A stretch of 50,904 nucleotides of DNA from an uncultured Anaerolineales bacterium (GCA_949319575.1 CASGHD010000108.1:1-50904), one strand, 5' to 3'. Shown: positions 24,575 through 33,737, numbered from the stretch's first letter. Notes: generated by a model not told the origin, from the sequence alone. Program-made: numbers and translations.

Positions 24575-26830
24575 TCATTTCTCCTCGGGGAATCCCTCGC
24601 CGTAGACGCCAATGCGGCTTTCGAGGCGGGATAGATATTGTTTGCGTCCGGTCTTCTCGATCTTTACCTTCATGCCTGCAAAGGCTAGATCGCCGGCTTT
24701 GTTGAAATGCGCGCCGAGCACATCGGCCGGATTCGCGCCGCGCTGGAATGCGTCTCCTATAAGCCCGCCGTGCGGCACAAGCCCCAAAAATCGATCCTGC
24801 GGAAGTTTCGCCGTGGCAAACCTTCCATAGGCTGTATGACCCTGACCAAACGGCATGGCGACAACTTCCGGGTGAATGGCTGGATATTCGTAGACAGCCA
24901 CTTCCACCTCCCCGGCTTCGCTGATGATCTTGACCACATCATCATTTTCAACGCCAAGGTGGTGAGCGGTTTCAGGGTTCATCGCCACCCACGAATTCCA
25001 CATAACGGTGGTCATCGGGTCGGGTAATTCCTGCAACCAGGGCTTGTTTGCGCCGGCTTCACCCAAAGTCGGCGAAATGAATGGGATGAAGAAGAACTCG
25101 CCATCGCCGGCAAATGCCGCTTCGTCAATAACGATGGTCTTGCCAAGCGCGCTCGCGGCGGACGATGAAGCAGAAGCCCCCGCCGCAGACCACCAGCCCC
25201 CACTTTGTTGAAAATAGGAAGCGAAGGTATTGATCTCGGGGGCGGCGAATGAACCATCCGCGCGACCGATGAGATTTGCAATTTTGCTTCGAATAAACGC
25301 AACTTCATCTGTGAAGGGCAACGCCTCGGCGAATTTTCCGCCAGCCAACCGCGCCGCTTCGATCAGCACATCTGCTGTGGAGCGCGTATCGTGCATCGGG
25401 GAAACCACCGGTTGCGCGCCCGAAAGCACAGAGTGCATGGCGCCGGTCGCGGAACGTTGGTAGCCCCACGCTTCGAGACCTTGATGATCGGGGAAGATGT
25501 AATCAGAGGCGAGCGCGGTCTCGTCGGGGAAAGTTGCAAACGAGATCACCGTGGGAACAGACGCAAGCGCCTCGGCAAAACCAAGCGGTTTAGGGATTTC
25601 GAACAGCGGGTTGACGCCATGAATGAACAGGGTTTTCACACTGCCGTTTTTCAGCGTTGCAATAAAGTCTGCCATTTCTTTGGCGCTGGCAGGGCGATGA
25701 TACGCATCTTCGTTTGGCGACAGCGGAGAGATGAACACGCCGCCGGGTTTTCCGTAATTATCGGCTAACGCGTTGAGCGCGAGCACCGCCTCCGCCGTGG
25801 AAAGCCCATTGCTCTGACCAAGCGCCTGCCCGCCGGGGACGGCAAGCGGGGCTTGCGCCTGGGCGATCAAACCGGCGATGTGTTCCAGTTGTTCCAGCGA
25901 AACGCCAGACTTGGCAGAAACCTCTTCCACGTTGACAGAGGCAAACGCGCGAGGGGTCGATCCGCCTTTTGCTTCCGCCACGAGCCGGCCGAGGGCAAGG
26001 GCAATCAAGCCCTCAGTTCCGGGAAGAACCGGGATCCACTCGTCTGCTTTGGCGGCAGTTTGCGACATCTGCGATTCAAACTGAATGAGGTATCCGCGCT
26101 TTTGAGTGTTGCCACGGCGCATTTTTGCAAAGCCGCGCGTGTAAGCAACCGGCGAAAGCCAGGTTTCGAGGAAATTAGACCCAAATGAAACGACAAGATC
26201 GGAATTCGCAAGATCAAAGAAAGGCAAGCCAGCCTCTCCCAATAGATTCTCAGCCGCCTGGCTCAACGTGGCGCGGGATTCGAACATGCTCAACGCGCCA
26301 AAGCGGACCGGCGCCGGCGCGCCTATCGCCGTTGTGAAGTCGGTGATCAAATCGAACAGGTGATCTGACGCGGTTCCCAGTAGGAAGGCAATTTCGGAGG
26401 CGTTTGCGTTGTTCATGGCGTCGGCGACGATTTGGAAAGCCTCTTCCCATTTCATGGCAGTGGTTCCCAATGCCGCGCTCCGCCCCTGCTTGATGGGAAA
26501 CTCAACACGATCGGGGTTGTACAAGCCGTGCAAGGTTGCCTGCCCGCGCGCGCAGGTTTTGCCGAGGTTGATCGGGTTCGCAGGGTTGCCTTCCACTTTA
26601 ATGGCGCGTCCCTGCATGGTGCGGACGATCAGTCCGCACCCTGCCGCGCATTCGCGGCAGGTGGTGGCGTAATACGTGCTCAAGCCATTGTAGGTGTACT
26701 CCGGCATTTTCGTGTACGGTTCGCGCGTCACATAACGCGAAGCGGGACCGCAACCGGTCAATACGGCGGTGGTCGCCGCGCCTGCAGTGGCTAGTTTGAG
26801 AAAGTTACGCCGGGAAATTTTTTGACTCAT
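24575..26830 (-). CDS. actB1: ACIII subunit, ActB N-terminal half (molybdopterin-oxidoreductase-like), separate gene
   Basis: The 751-residue protein starts with a twin-arginine signal, SRRNFLKLATAGAATTAVLTGC. The body is the molybdopterin oxidoreductase fold as found in ActB, which binds no Mo cofactor in characterised ACIII. An N-terminal set of cysteines, TTCRECAAGCG plus a later KTCARG, has the spacing of a 4Fe-4S site. Export by Tat would place it on the outer face with the Fe-S half. The start is ATG 26830, with GAGG upstream; the longer frame reaching actA is non-native. Confidence 0.9.
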   Translation of the reverse strand: MSQKISRRNFLKLATAGAATTAVLTGCGPASRYVTREPYTKMPEYTYNGLSTYYATTCRECAAGCGLIVRTMQGRAIKVEGNPANPINLGKTCARGQATLHGLYNPDRVEFPIKQGRSAALGTTAMKWEEAFQIVADAMNNANASEIAFLLGTASDHLFDLITDFTTAIGAPAPVRFGALSMFESRATLSQAAENLLGEAGLPFFDLANSDLVVSFGSNFLETWLSPVAYTRGFAKMRRGNTQKRGYLIQFESQMSQTAAKADEWIPVLPGTEGLIALALGRLVAEAKGGSTPRAFASVNVEEVSAKSGVSLEQLEHIAGLIAQAQAPLAVPGGQALGQSNGLSTAEAVLALNALADNYGKPGGVFISPLSPNEDAYHRPASAKEMADFIATLKNGSVKTLFIHGVNPLFEIPKPLGFAEALASVPTVISFATFPDETALASDYIFPDHQGLEAWGYQRSATGAMHSVLSGAQPVVSPMHDTRSTADVLIEAARLAGGKFAEALPFTDEVAFIRSKIANLIGRADGSFAAPEINTFASYFQQSGGWWSAAGASASSSAASALGKTIVIDEAAFAGDGEFFFIPFISPTLGEAGANKPWLQELPDPMTTVMWNSWVAMNPETAHHLGVENDDVVKIISEAGEVEVAVYEYPAIHPEVVAMPFGQGHTAYGRFATAKLPQDRFLGLVPHGGLIGDAFQRGANPADVLGAHFNKAGDLAFAGMKVKIEKTGRKQYLSRLESRIGVYGEGFPEEK

Positions 26831-26852
26831 GGAATATTCCTCTGTACCCGGA

Positions 26853-27452
26853 TTAATAATGACACGTTCCACAATCGGTGAGTTTGGTGCGCTTCTCTTC
26901 CAACTGGGCAGACACGATGGCGTCACCGGTGGGATTGTTTTGGAAGTTATCCTCCGTGCGCGACTTATGGCAATTAAGGCACCACCCCATGTTCATCACC
27001 TGTGGGTTCTCGGCGATGGTCACCTTGGTCATATCGCCGTGACACTTTTCGCAATTGAGTCCCGCCGCAATATGCGGACGATGTGTGAAATGCACGAAGT
27101 CCGGCACTTGCGCCACCGGCACCCACGTGAACCCTACGCCGGCATTCATCGCGTCGACCATGGGTTTGAGGAGCGGGCTGGTTTGTGTTTTTGCAATTTG
27201 CTGATGGCATCCCCAACATTTATTGATTGTCGGCAAACCGGGAGATGGTCCGCGCAAGGCGCCGGGGTGGCAATACAAACATTGGATTCCCAGCCCTACA
27301 TGTAACTTGTGAGTAAATTGGATCGGTTGTTCGGGAGGCTGTTGAGTCTGGTATACCCCATAAGCGGCAAGGCTGAACAGCGACATCACGGTGATCACCA
27401 TTGCTATCCGCCCCATCGGGCTTAACACCCATTCAAAAAATTTTCGGATCAT
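26853..27452 (-). CDS. actA: ACIII subunit ActA, pentahaem cytochrome c
   Basis: The 199-residue protein has an N-terminal membrane anchor (about 14-31) and exactly five CxxCH sites in order: CLYCH, CWGCH, CEKCH, CLNCH and CGTCH. This is the ActA signature. It passes electrons from the Fe-S/quinol side of ACIII to the mono-haem subunits. It is the first gene of the minus-strand operon actA-actB1-actB2-actC-actD-actE-cytochrome. Confidence 0.93.
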   Translation of the reverse strand: MIRKFFEWVLSPMGRIAMVITVMSLFSLAAYGVYQTQQPPEQPIQFTHKLHVGLGIQCLYCHPGALRGPSPGLPTINKCWGCHQQIAKTQTSPLLKPMVDAMNAGVGFTWVPVAQVPDFVHFTHRPHIAAGLNCEKCHGDMTKVTIAENPQVMNMGWCLNCHKSRTEDNFQNNPTGDAIVSAQLEEKRTKLTDCGTCHY

Positions 27453-27711
27453 GCATTCTCCTGAAGCGAGGATTTATTCGTGAAATATTGCACGATTTTA
27501 CCTAATTGAACCAAATTTGTAAACATGAGTTGCATAACGAATTACGCGCCATCGTCATGAAGACCACTCGCAGGCAACCTGATTTTTCATCGAACAAGTG
27601 AATTTACCCAAAATAAATATCGTCTTTCAGGGTCAGCGTTCACCCTGAAAGCGCGCCGAAATTATACTTCAAAAGAATTGGCTAGTACATATAGCGACGC
27701 AATGCGCGTGA

Positions 27712-27717
27712 TATACT
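27712..27717 (+). promoter_or_regulatory. -10 box directly before the small membrane protein gene
   Basis: TGATATACT at 27709-27717 is an extended -10 element ending 8 bases before the ATG at 27726, as at 5179-5187, so this message may also be leaderless. Confidence 0.5.
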
Positions 27718-27725
27718 TGCCCGGC

Positions 27726-28007
27726 ATGAAGAAAACAACGCGCGGATTCGTCATCATCATTCTGGCATTGGGGTTTGCGCTGGTTCTTACAGCCTTTACA
27801 CAATCGCTGGCAAGCCGAGCAACATTCACACAGGCAGACACTGGGGCATCATTCTTTTTTCAAGCCACCGCCACCCCCGAACCGGAAGATAAATCTGAAG
27901 TCGGGTCGACCGACGGCATCGTCATCATGGGAGGCGTGATCGCCTTCATTATTGCTGTTCCCATCCTGGCGCGACGAAAACGCTGGGCGCGCCAGCCTTC
28001 GCAATAA
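27726..28007 (+). CDS. small two-helix membrane protein, unknown
   Basis: The 93-residue product has two hydrophobic segments, about 8-27 (FVIIILALGFALVLTAF) and about 66-86 (GIVIMGGVIAFIIAVPIL), joined by a Thr/Pro/Glu linker (FFFQATATPEPEDKS), and a basic tail RRKRW. No family is recognised. It diverges from actA and lies just upstream of the structured non-coding region. Confidence 0.6.
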   Translation: MKKTTRGFVIIILALGFALVLTAFTQSLASRATFTQADTGASFFFQATATPEPEDKSEVGSTDGIVIMGGVIAFIIAVPILARRKRWARQPSQ

Positions 28008-28038
28008 TTTTGACACATTAACAAATCTTAAAATCCAT

Positions 28039-28044
28039 TATAAT
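28039..28044 (+). promoter_or_regulatory. -10 box of the structured RNA region
   Basis: TATAAT lies 27 bases after a TTGACA at 28010-28015, a longer spacing than usual; TAAAAT at 28030-28035 is an alternative -10. Confidence 0.45.
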
Positions 28045-28362
28045 GTGGGCAATCTGTACGCAACGAACAAGTCAATTTCTGCCGCCCTGCGGCTCGGCTG
28101 TACCCTTTCTGGAAATTACGAGCAAGAACCTCCCCGTTTTGGGAGTTATTTGAAGAAGTCAAACCAACCATCGTGAAAAACAACCTGACTTCACCCCCAC
28201 AACACGTTCGCCGTCTGTGACCTGACCAGCGTCACACGGTTTGACCCACCCCGGCACGCTTCGATCGGGACGTTGGGTTTTGCTCCACATTCCCAGACAT
28301 TTCCTCCCGTTGACGCGGGGTTTTCGACAGCCGAAACCGACAGTTGGCGCTTCGGTTGTTTT
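28042..28362 (+). ncRNA. candidate structured non-coding RNA or leader upstream of recX
   Basis: Between the -10 box and recX there is no convincing reading frame, but there is dense pairing. The outer arms AATGTGG...GCAA (28042-28052) and TTGC...CCACATT (28280-28291) close the structure. CAACG/CGTTG (28061-28065, 28271-28275) and GTCAA/TTGAC (28071-28075, 28241-28245) lie inside. Local hairpins are GCCGC/GCGGC at 28081-28093, AACCTCCC/GGGAGTT at 28127-28147, GAAGTCA/TGACTTC at 28155-28192, and one with TGTGAC/GTCACA at 28211-28239. A terminator-like hairpin ends it. It could be a stable RNA or a regulatory leader of recX-rny. I could not match it to a known RNA by motif. Confidence 0.45.
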
Positions 28363-28366
28363 ATTT
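28335..28366 (+). terminator. terminator-like hairpin just before recX
   Basis: AACCGA at 28335-28340 pairs with TCGGTT at 28352-28357, followed by GTTTTATTTT. It ends a few bases before the recX start at 28370, so read-through or alternative folding would control recX. Confidence 0.6.
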
Positions 28367-28369
28367 TAA

Positions 28370-29023
28370 ATGAAAAAGATCACCGCTCTCGAAGTGCAAA
28401 AGCGAAACCCGCATCGAGTCAATGTGCATCTTGACGGCGAGTTTGCCTTCGGGCTGGCGCGGATCACCGCCGCGTGGCTCAAAGTCGGTGACGAGTTGGA
28501 CGATGCAAAACTTCAACGGCTTCAGGCTGAAGACGCGAAAGAACGAGCCATCCAACAGGCGTTGTTGTTCCTGAGCTACCGGGCAAGGTCCGAAGCGGAG
28601 ATCCGCAAGAACCTGCGCAAGCATGAGATCCCGGAAGATGTGATCGAGCAGACCATCGAACGCCTGCGGCAGGATGGGCTTGCCAACGACAACCAGTTTG
28701 CCCGGGCATGGGTCGAAAACCGAAGCGCTTTCCGCCCGCGCAGTCGCCGCATGTTGGCGATGGAAATGCGGCAAAAAGGCATCGACGATGAAACGGCCTC
28801 CGCCGCCCTCCAGTGTGTGGACGACGAAGCGCTGGCGTATGAAGCGGCGCAAAAGAAAACAAACCGTTTCAAAGAGTTAGACTGGCAGGCATACAGAAAA
28901 AAACTTTCAGAGTTTCTTGCAAGGCGCGGTTTTTCCTACTCGGTCATCGCGCCGGTGGTAACAAAGATCTGGAACGATACACATCAAAAAGAACATCACT
29001 ACGAAAATGAGGATACACCATGA
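28370..29023 (+). CDS. recX: regulatory protein RecX
   Basis: The 217-residue protein has the all-helical RecX repeats: LSYRARSEAEIRKNLRKHEI, VIEQTIERLRQDGLANDNQFARAWVENR, and SRRMLAMEMRQKGIDDE. RecX binds and inhibits or modulates RecA filaments. recA is not in the window. Its stop overlaps the rny start in ATGA, so translation is coupled. The gene follows the terminator-like hairpin directly and has no classical ribosome site. Confidence 0.9.
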   Translation: MKKITALEVQKRNPHRVNVHLDGEFAFGLARITAAWLKVGDELDDAKLQRLQAEDAKERAIQQALLFLSYRARSEAEIRKNLRKHEIPEDVIEQTIERLRQDGLANDNQFARAWVENRSAFRPRSRRMLAMEMRQKGIDDETASAALQCVDDEALAYEAAQKKTNRFKELDWQAYRKKLSEFLARRGFSYSVIAPVVTKIWNDTHQKEHHYENEDTP

Positions 29024-30546
29024 ATCCGATTATCTTGATCGTCGACATACTTGTATTGGGCGTTGGTCTGGTGGCGGGGTACTTTCTTCACCGTTATCAG
29101 GCAGAGCGCGCTGCGAAAAACCAGCAGGACAAGGCAGACAACATCCTAAAGGTTGCCAATGAACAGGCGCGCTTGATCGAAAGCCAAGCGCGCGAGAACG
29201 CGACCAAAATTGTGCAAGCCGCCGAAGCCGAAATGAAAGAACGGCGCATCGAACTTAATAAAGAAACCGAACGGTTGGATAAACGCCGCTCGGAGGTCGA
29301 TAGCCGAACCGACCGTCTCGAACAGCGCGAGCAACAGCTCAACAAGCGCCAATCGCAGGTGGACCGACGCGGCAACGAGATCGATAAACTGCACGAGGAT
29401 CAAGTAAAAAAACTCGAGCAAATCGCCCAACTTTCGCCAGACGAGGCGAAAAAGGAATTGTTCGCCGCCGTGGAAAAAGAAGCGCGCGGCGATATGGCTC
29501 GCATCATCCGCCAGATCGAAGCGGAAGCGCGCGAGGAAGGCGAGAAGCGCGCCCGCAAGTTGATCGCGGATGCCATCCAGCGTGTGGCAAGCGAGCACGT
29601 AGCCGAAGTGACGCGCGCGGTCGTCACCCTCCCCAGCGAAGAGATGAAGGGACGCATCGTCGGGCGCAACGGGCGCAACATCAAAGCCTTTGAGCAAGCC
29701 GCCGGTGTGGATGTGATCGTGGATGACACGCCGGACTCGGTGACCGTTTCCTGTTTCGACTCGGTCCGCCGCGAGATCGGGCGGCGCGCGCTGGCGAAGT
29801 TGATTCTGGATGGGCGGATTCATCCCGCGCACATCGAGAAGATCGTGGAAGACGAAACGCGCGCAGTGGAAAAAATTATCAATGAAGCGGGAGAGCAAGC
29901 CGCCTATGAGGCAAACGTTTCAGGCTTGCACCCGGAGATCCTACGCATGATGGGGCGGCTTAAATTCCGCACGTCGTATGGGCAGAACCAGCTTGCCCAC
30001 GCGGTGGAGGTCTCCAAATTGGCTGGCATTCTGGCGGCGGAGATCGGGGCGAACGTCGAACTCTCCAAGTTGGGCGGCTTTCTGCACGATATCGGCAAAG
30101 CGATGGATCACAACCAGGATGGCACGCACGCGAAACTCGGCGCGGAGTATTGTAAGCGTTATGGCGTCAACTCGATCGTGGTGAATGCCATCGAGTCGCA
30201 TCACCATGAGGTGGATCAACTCACCGTGGAAGCGATCATCACCGAATCGGCGGACGCCATCTCCGGCGCGAGACCCGGCGCGAGGCGCGAAGACCTCGAA
30301 GCGTACATCAAACGCATCCGCTCGCTCGAGGAAATGTCCATGTCGTTCGACGGAGTTCAACAGGCTTTTGCAATACAAGCCGGGCGTGAAGTGCGTATCA
30401 TTGTTAAGCCGGAGGCAATTGACGATCTCGCTTCGGCTCGATTGGCGCGCGATGTGGCAAAGAAGATCGAGGAGACCATGCAATACCCCGGTCAGATCAA
30501 GGTGACGGTCATCCGCGAGACGCGGTCCACCGAGATTGCAAAATAA
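29020..30546 (+). CDS. rny: ribonuclease Y
   Basis: The 508-residue protein has an N-terminal membrane helix (about 3-22), a long coiled coil rich in Glu/Arg/Gln (about 25-190), a KH domain (VGRNGRNIKAFEQAAGVDVI), and an HD domain (LGGFLHDIGKAMDH and EAIITESADAISGARPGARR). RNase Y is the membrane-bound endonuclease that starts mRNA decay in organisms without RNase E. Length and domain order are standard. Confidence 0.96.
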   Translation: MNPIILIVDILVLGVGLVAGYFLHRYQAERAAKNQQDKADNILKVANEQARLIESQARENATKIVQAAEAEMKERRIELNKETERLDKRRSEVDSRTDRLEQREQQLNKRQSQVDRRGNEIDKLHEDQVKKLEQIAQLSPDEAKKELFAAVEKEARGDMARIIRQIEAEAREEGEKRARKLIADAIQRVASEHVAEVTRAVVTLPSEEMKGRIVGRNGRNIKAFEQAAGVDVIVDDTPDSVTVSCFDSVRREIGRRALAKLILDGRIHPAHIEKIVEDETRAVEKIINEAGEQAAYEANVSGLHPEILRMMGRLKFRTSYGQNQLAHAVEVSKLAGILAAEIGANVELSKLGGFLHDIGKAMDHNQDGTHAKLGAEYCKRYGVNSIVVNAIESHHHEVDQLTVEAIITESADAISGARPGARREDLEAYIKRIRSLEEMSMSFDGVQQAFAIQAGREVRIIVKPEAIDDLASARLARDVAKKIEETMQYPGQIKVTVIRETRSTEIAK

Positions 30547-30567
30547 CCCTTCCCTGTTAGGCGGAAC

Positions 30568-32934
30568 ATGGCTCAGCCTGAAACAAGCAGAGCAACGCTA
30601 GAGAAAAAACCGTCTGTGCAAACCGCCCGATCGCAGAACGGGTCGGCCGTGTCTTCACGAGAGGAATATCTCGCGCTTCTCAATGAGATGACGCATGCCA
30701 TCCTGCTCGCGGATAATTTTGACGCCACCTTAAATGCGTTGGCGCTCGACATGGCCAGGCTGGTCGGCGCGGATGATTGTTACATCACGCGGTGGGACGA
30801 GGAAAGAAGGCTAACCATCCCCACCGTAACGACGGCGAGCCTTCCATTTCAATACTCGCTGGATGCTGAAAAGAATCCTGAAGTTAATTCCTTCACAGCC
30901 TCTGTGTTACGCGCCGAACACGCCCTGGCGGTAGAAGATGTATTCGACTCTCCCCACATCAGCGCGGAGATCGCAACGCGCTATCCAGCGCGTTCGGCGT
31001 TAGGCGTTCCACTGATAGCGAGAGGGCAAAAATTAGGCGCGGCGCTCATTGCCTTTAACACGCCCCATCAATTTACTTCGGAAGAGATCGAGCGGGCGGA
31101 GGAGGCTGGCAACCTGGTCTCGTTGGCGCTTTGGAACTTCCAACAGAGCGCCGAATTACAACATCGGCTCAATGAAAGCCATGTGTTGGCAAAGATCGGG
31201 CGCGCCCTCAGTGAAACCGAGCGAGTCAGCACCAGCGGGGTATTGCAATTGATCGTTGATTCTGCCCGCGAACTCATCCCCCAAGCTGAGAAAAGCGTCA
31301 TCCATCTTTTAGAGGCGGAAGAGCAGGCTCTCTTTGCTCATGCCGTTTCCGGCTTCGGCGAGGCTGAAAAAGGATTCGGGCGGGTAAAAATGCGTTTAGG
31401 AGAAGGCGTTGCAGGGCAGGTGATCCGCGAGGGGGTCACGATCAATATTGGGGATATCCGGACCCATCCAGATTTTATACGCGGCGATTCGTTGCCCGAA
31501 TTTCGATCCTTGCTGGTTGCGCCGGTGCGCAGTGGCAGCCAACAGATCGGCACGATCAGCGTTCAAAGCGCCCGGTCAAGCGCCTTTTCGATGAAGGATG
31601 CCGAGTTACTGAACGCCCTGGGCATACAAGCCGCGATTGCCATCGAGAACTCGAATTTGTTCGAGAATACGCAACAACGGTTAAAAGAGGTGGGGGCGCT
31701 ATACCGAACCAGCCGCGGATTGGCGGCATCGCTGGATACCGACGAATTGATCGAGGAGGTCGTAAAACTTCTTCATCATAACTTTGGTTATTATCACGTC
31801 CAGATCTATTTGATCGAACCGGATAGCAGGAACCTGGTGATCCATCACGGCAGTGGGTACATTGGAGACGAGCTTGTGCAACAAGGGCACTACCTCCCTT
31901 CCGGCGAGGGGATCGCCGGTCATGTGGCAGAAACCGGTGAGCCGTTTATCACCAACAGCGTCGACGAGGTGGTTTTCTTCAAGCGAAGCCCCTTACTGCC
32001 GGAAACACAGTCTGAAATTGCCGTGCCGATCAAGATCGAAAATCAGGTGGTGGGCATTTTAGACATTCAGCAAACTCCGCCACACAAACTCACGGAAAGC
32101 GACCTGCAACTCATGGTTGCCGTTGCCGACCAACTGACAGTCGTTTTGCAAAAAGCCAATTTATATAACAACCTGCAAACCGCTTTACAGCAGGAACAAA
32201 CGATTCGCTCGCAATTGATCCAAAGCGAGCGACTGGCGCTGGTGGGGCGTTTGCTCGCGTCTGTTTCGCACGAGTTGAACAATCCCTTGCAGGCGATTCA
32301 GAACGCGTTGTTCCTTTTAAAAGAGGAGACGAACCTTTCTCATCAGGCAATGCTAGACCTGGATGTTATTCTGGCGGAGGCGGAACGCATGGCGGCGTTG
32401 ATCGAACGCCTGCGAAGCGCATACCGCCCGATGCGCATGATGGACTTCCAACCTGTGGAACTCAATGATTTGATCGAGGACGTTCACACCCTGATCACCA
32501 CGCACATGCGCCAAAAAGAAATTGCTTTTGAATTTTTTCCGGGCGCCAACCTTCCAGCGATTTCAGGGGTATCAGATCAGATTCGGCAGGTGGTGTTGAA
32601 TTTATTCCTCAACGCGGTCGAGGTGATGAAGCCCGGTGGGCGTCTCATTGTTCAGACGAAAGGTTTGATCGCACAACACGAAGTTCGCTTCACCATCAAA
32701 GATACCGGGCCGGGCATCGACCCTGAAATTCTTCCCAAAGTATTCGACGCCTTCATCACCAGCAAACACACAGGCACCGGGCTTGGGCTTACGATCACGC
32801 ACGATATCATCCAACAACATCATGGACGGATTGAAGCGGCGAATGATCCGCAAGGCGGGGCGATCTTCACCGTTTGGCTACCCATTCACGAGGAGGCAAC
32901 GCATGACATCCAGCGGTCACATCCTGATCATTGA
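30568..32934 (+). CDS. soluble histidine kinase with three GAF domains
   Basis: The 788-residue protein has no membrane segment. Three GAF domains occupy about 30-195, 210-360 and 375-525, a HisKA domain has the phospho-acceptor His568 in SVSHELNNPLQAI, and the HATPase domain has N-box LFLNAVEV, DTGPGIDPE and GTGLGLTI. GAF domains bind small ligands or form dimer contacts. It follows rny after 21 bases and overlaps the next gene, an OmpR-type regulator, so the two are likely a cognate pair. Confidence 0.9.
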   Translation: MAQPETSRATLEKKPSVQTARSQNGSAVSSREEYLALLNEMTHAILLADNFDATLNALALDMARLVGADDCYITRWDEERRLTIPTVTTASLPFQYSLDAEKNPEVNSFTASVLRAEHALAVEDVFDSPHISAEIATRYPARSALGVPLIARGQKLGAALIAFNTPHQFTSEEIERAEEAGNLVSLALWNFQQSAELQHRLNESHVLAKIGRALSETERVSTSGVLQLIVDSARELIPQAEKSVIHLLEAEEQALFAHAVSGFGEAEKGFGRVKMRLGEGVAGQVIREGVTINIGDIRTHPDFIRGDSLPEFRSLLVAPVRSGSQQIGTISVQSARSSAFSMKDAELLNALGIQAAIAIENSNLFENTQQRLKEVGALYRTSRGLAASLDTDELIEEVVKLLHHNFGYYHVQIYLIEPDSRNLVIHHGSGYIGDELVQQGHYLPSGEGIAGHVAETGEPFITNSVDEVVFFKRSPLLPETQSEIAVPIKIENQVVGILDIQQTPPHKLTESDLQLMVAVADQLTVVLQKANLYNNLQTALQQEQTIRSQLIQSERLALVGRLLASVSHELNNPLQAIQNALFLLKEETNLSHQAMLDLDVILAEAERMAALIERLRSAYRPMRMMDFQPVELNDLIEDVHTLITTHMRQKEIAFEFFPGANLPAISGVSDQIRQVVLNLFLNAVEVMKPGGRLIVQTKGLIAQHEVRFTIKDTGPGIDPEILPKVFDAFITSKHTGTGLGLTITHDIIQQHHGRIEAANDPQGGAIFTVWLPIHEEATHDIQRSHPDH

Positions 32935-33709
32935 CGATGAAGTCAGCCTGCGTCAGACGCTAGCGCGCATCCTTCAACGCGCGGGGTTTGAGGTGACCAC
33001 CGCCGCCAACGGCGCGGAGGGGTTTTCTCTCGTCTCCCAGCATCTCTTCGATCTGGTGTATCTGGACATTCGTATGCCGGACATGAGCGGGTTGGAACTG
33101 CTCAAAACCATCCATGCGAAATACCCGGATCTCCCGGTCATTTTGTTCACCGCGCAACCCGACCTGAATTCGGCGGTGGAGGCGTTGAGAAACGGGGCAA
33201 CCGATTATTTACTGAAGCCGCTCAAACCTCAGGCAGTGGTCGAACGCACGAATTCCATTTTGGCAAACCAACAAAAAGAACGACGCAAACGCGAACTGCT
33301 AAGGCAAATCGACTCGTTGCAAGACGAACTCAACGCGCTGGAAAGCCCGCAGGGAGAGAAAACTCACCTGAAGCCGGAGCAGGCGTCCACTGCGGATGAC
33401 CGCTTCCTCAAGCGCGGCGCGCTCACGCTTGATTTGCACACCCGCCGCGTCACAATGAACGATCGCGTCATCAACCTCCCCCCCACTTCATTTGATTATC
33501 TATTATCGTTGGCGCGTCACACTCCGAATGTGGTGGATTATCAGACTTTGGTTTCAGAGTCGCAGGGCTACGAAGCGGATATGCGCGAGGCGCAGGAACT
33601 CACGAAGTGGCACATCCATCACATTCGCCAGGCAATCGAGCCAGACTCGCGCAACCCGGTTCATGTGATCAATGTGCGGGGAAGCGGCTATCGGCTTGTG
33701 ACCGCTTAA
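32903..33709 (+). CDS. OmpR-type response regulator
   Basis: The 268-residue protein has an N-terminal receiver (ILIIDDEVSLRQTL, phospho-Asp in LVYLDIRMPDMSG, conserved Thr and Lys in ILFTAQ and LLKPL), a short Gln/Glu linker, and a C-terminal winged helix (RRVTMNDRVINLPPTSFDYL to HVINVRGSGYRLV). It is the only protein in the signalling block with a clear DNA-binding domain. ATG 32903 has GAGGAGG upstream, inside the 3-prime end of the preceding kinase gene. Confidence 0.92.
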   Translation: MTSSGHILIIDDEVSLRQTLARILQRAGFEVTTAANGAEGFSLVSQHLFDLVYLDIRMPDMSGLELLKTIHAKYPDLPVILFTAQPDLNSAVEALRNGATDYLLKPLKPQAVVERTNSILANQQKERRKRELLRQIDSLQDELNALESPQGEKTHLKPEQASTADDRFLKRGALTLDLHTRRVTMNDRVINLPPTSFDYLLSLARHTPNVVDYQTLVSESQGYEADMREAQELTKWHIHHIRQAIEPDSRNPVHVINVRGSGYRLVTA

Positions 33710-33718
33710 GGATCCGTA

Positions 33719-33737
33719 CCGCAACGTTTACTTTGCG
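33719..33737. repeat. GCAA-GTT-ACTTTGC repeat, copy 1
   Basis: The phrase cgcaacgtttactttgcgc is nearly self-complementary and is related to the hairpin at 46708-46731. Confidence 0.4.

Noticed and set aside
28010..28044. TTGACA (28010-28015) with TATAAT (28039-28044) as one standard promoter
   Set aside because: The spacer is 23 bases, too long for a normal sigma-70-type promoter; the -10 box may work alone or with another -35.
28042..28366. Identification as tmRNA, RNase P RNA, SRP RNA, 6S RNA or a common riboswitch
   Set aside because: I looked for the RNase P GAGGAAAGTCC region, the SRP GGAAGCAGC core, a tmRNA CCA end and tag, the T-box sequence and TPP/SAM/cobalamin motifs, and found none. 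A GGTTTTCGACAG stretch near 28318 recalls a tmRNA start, but recX begins too soon. A 6S-like rod cannot be excluded.
29146..29898. 250-residue minus-strand ORF
   Set aside because: It lies wholly antisense to the rny coiled coil and KH region.
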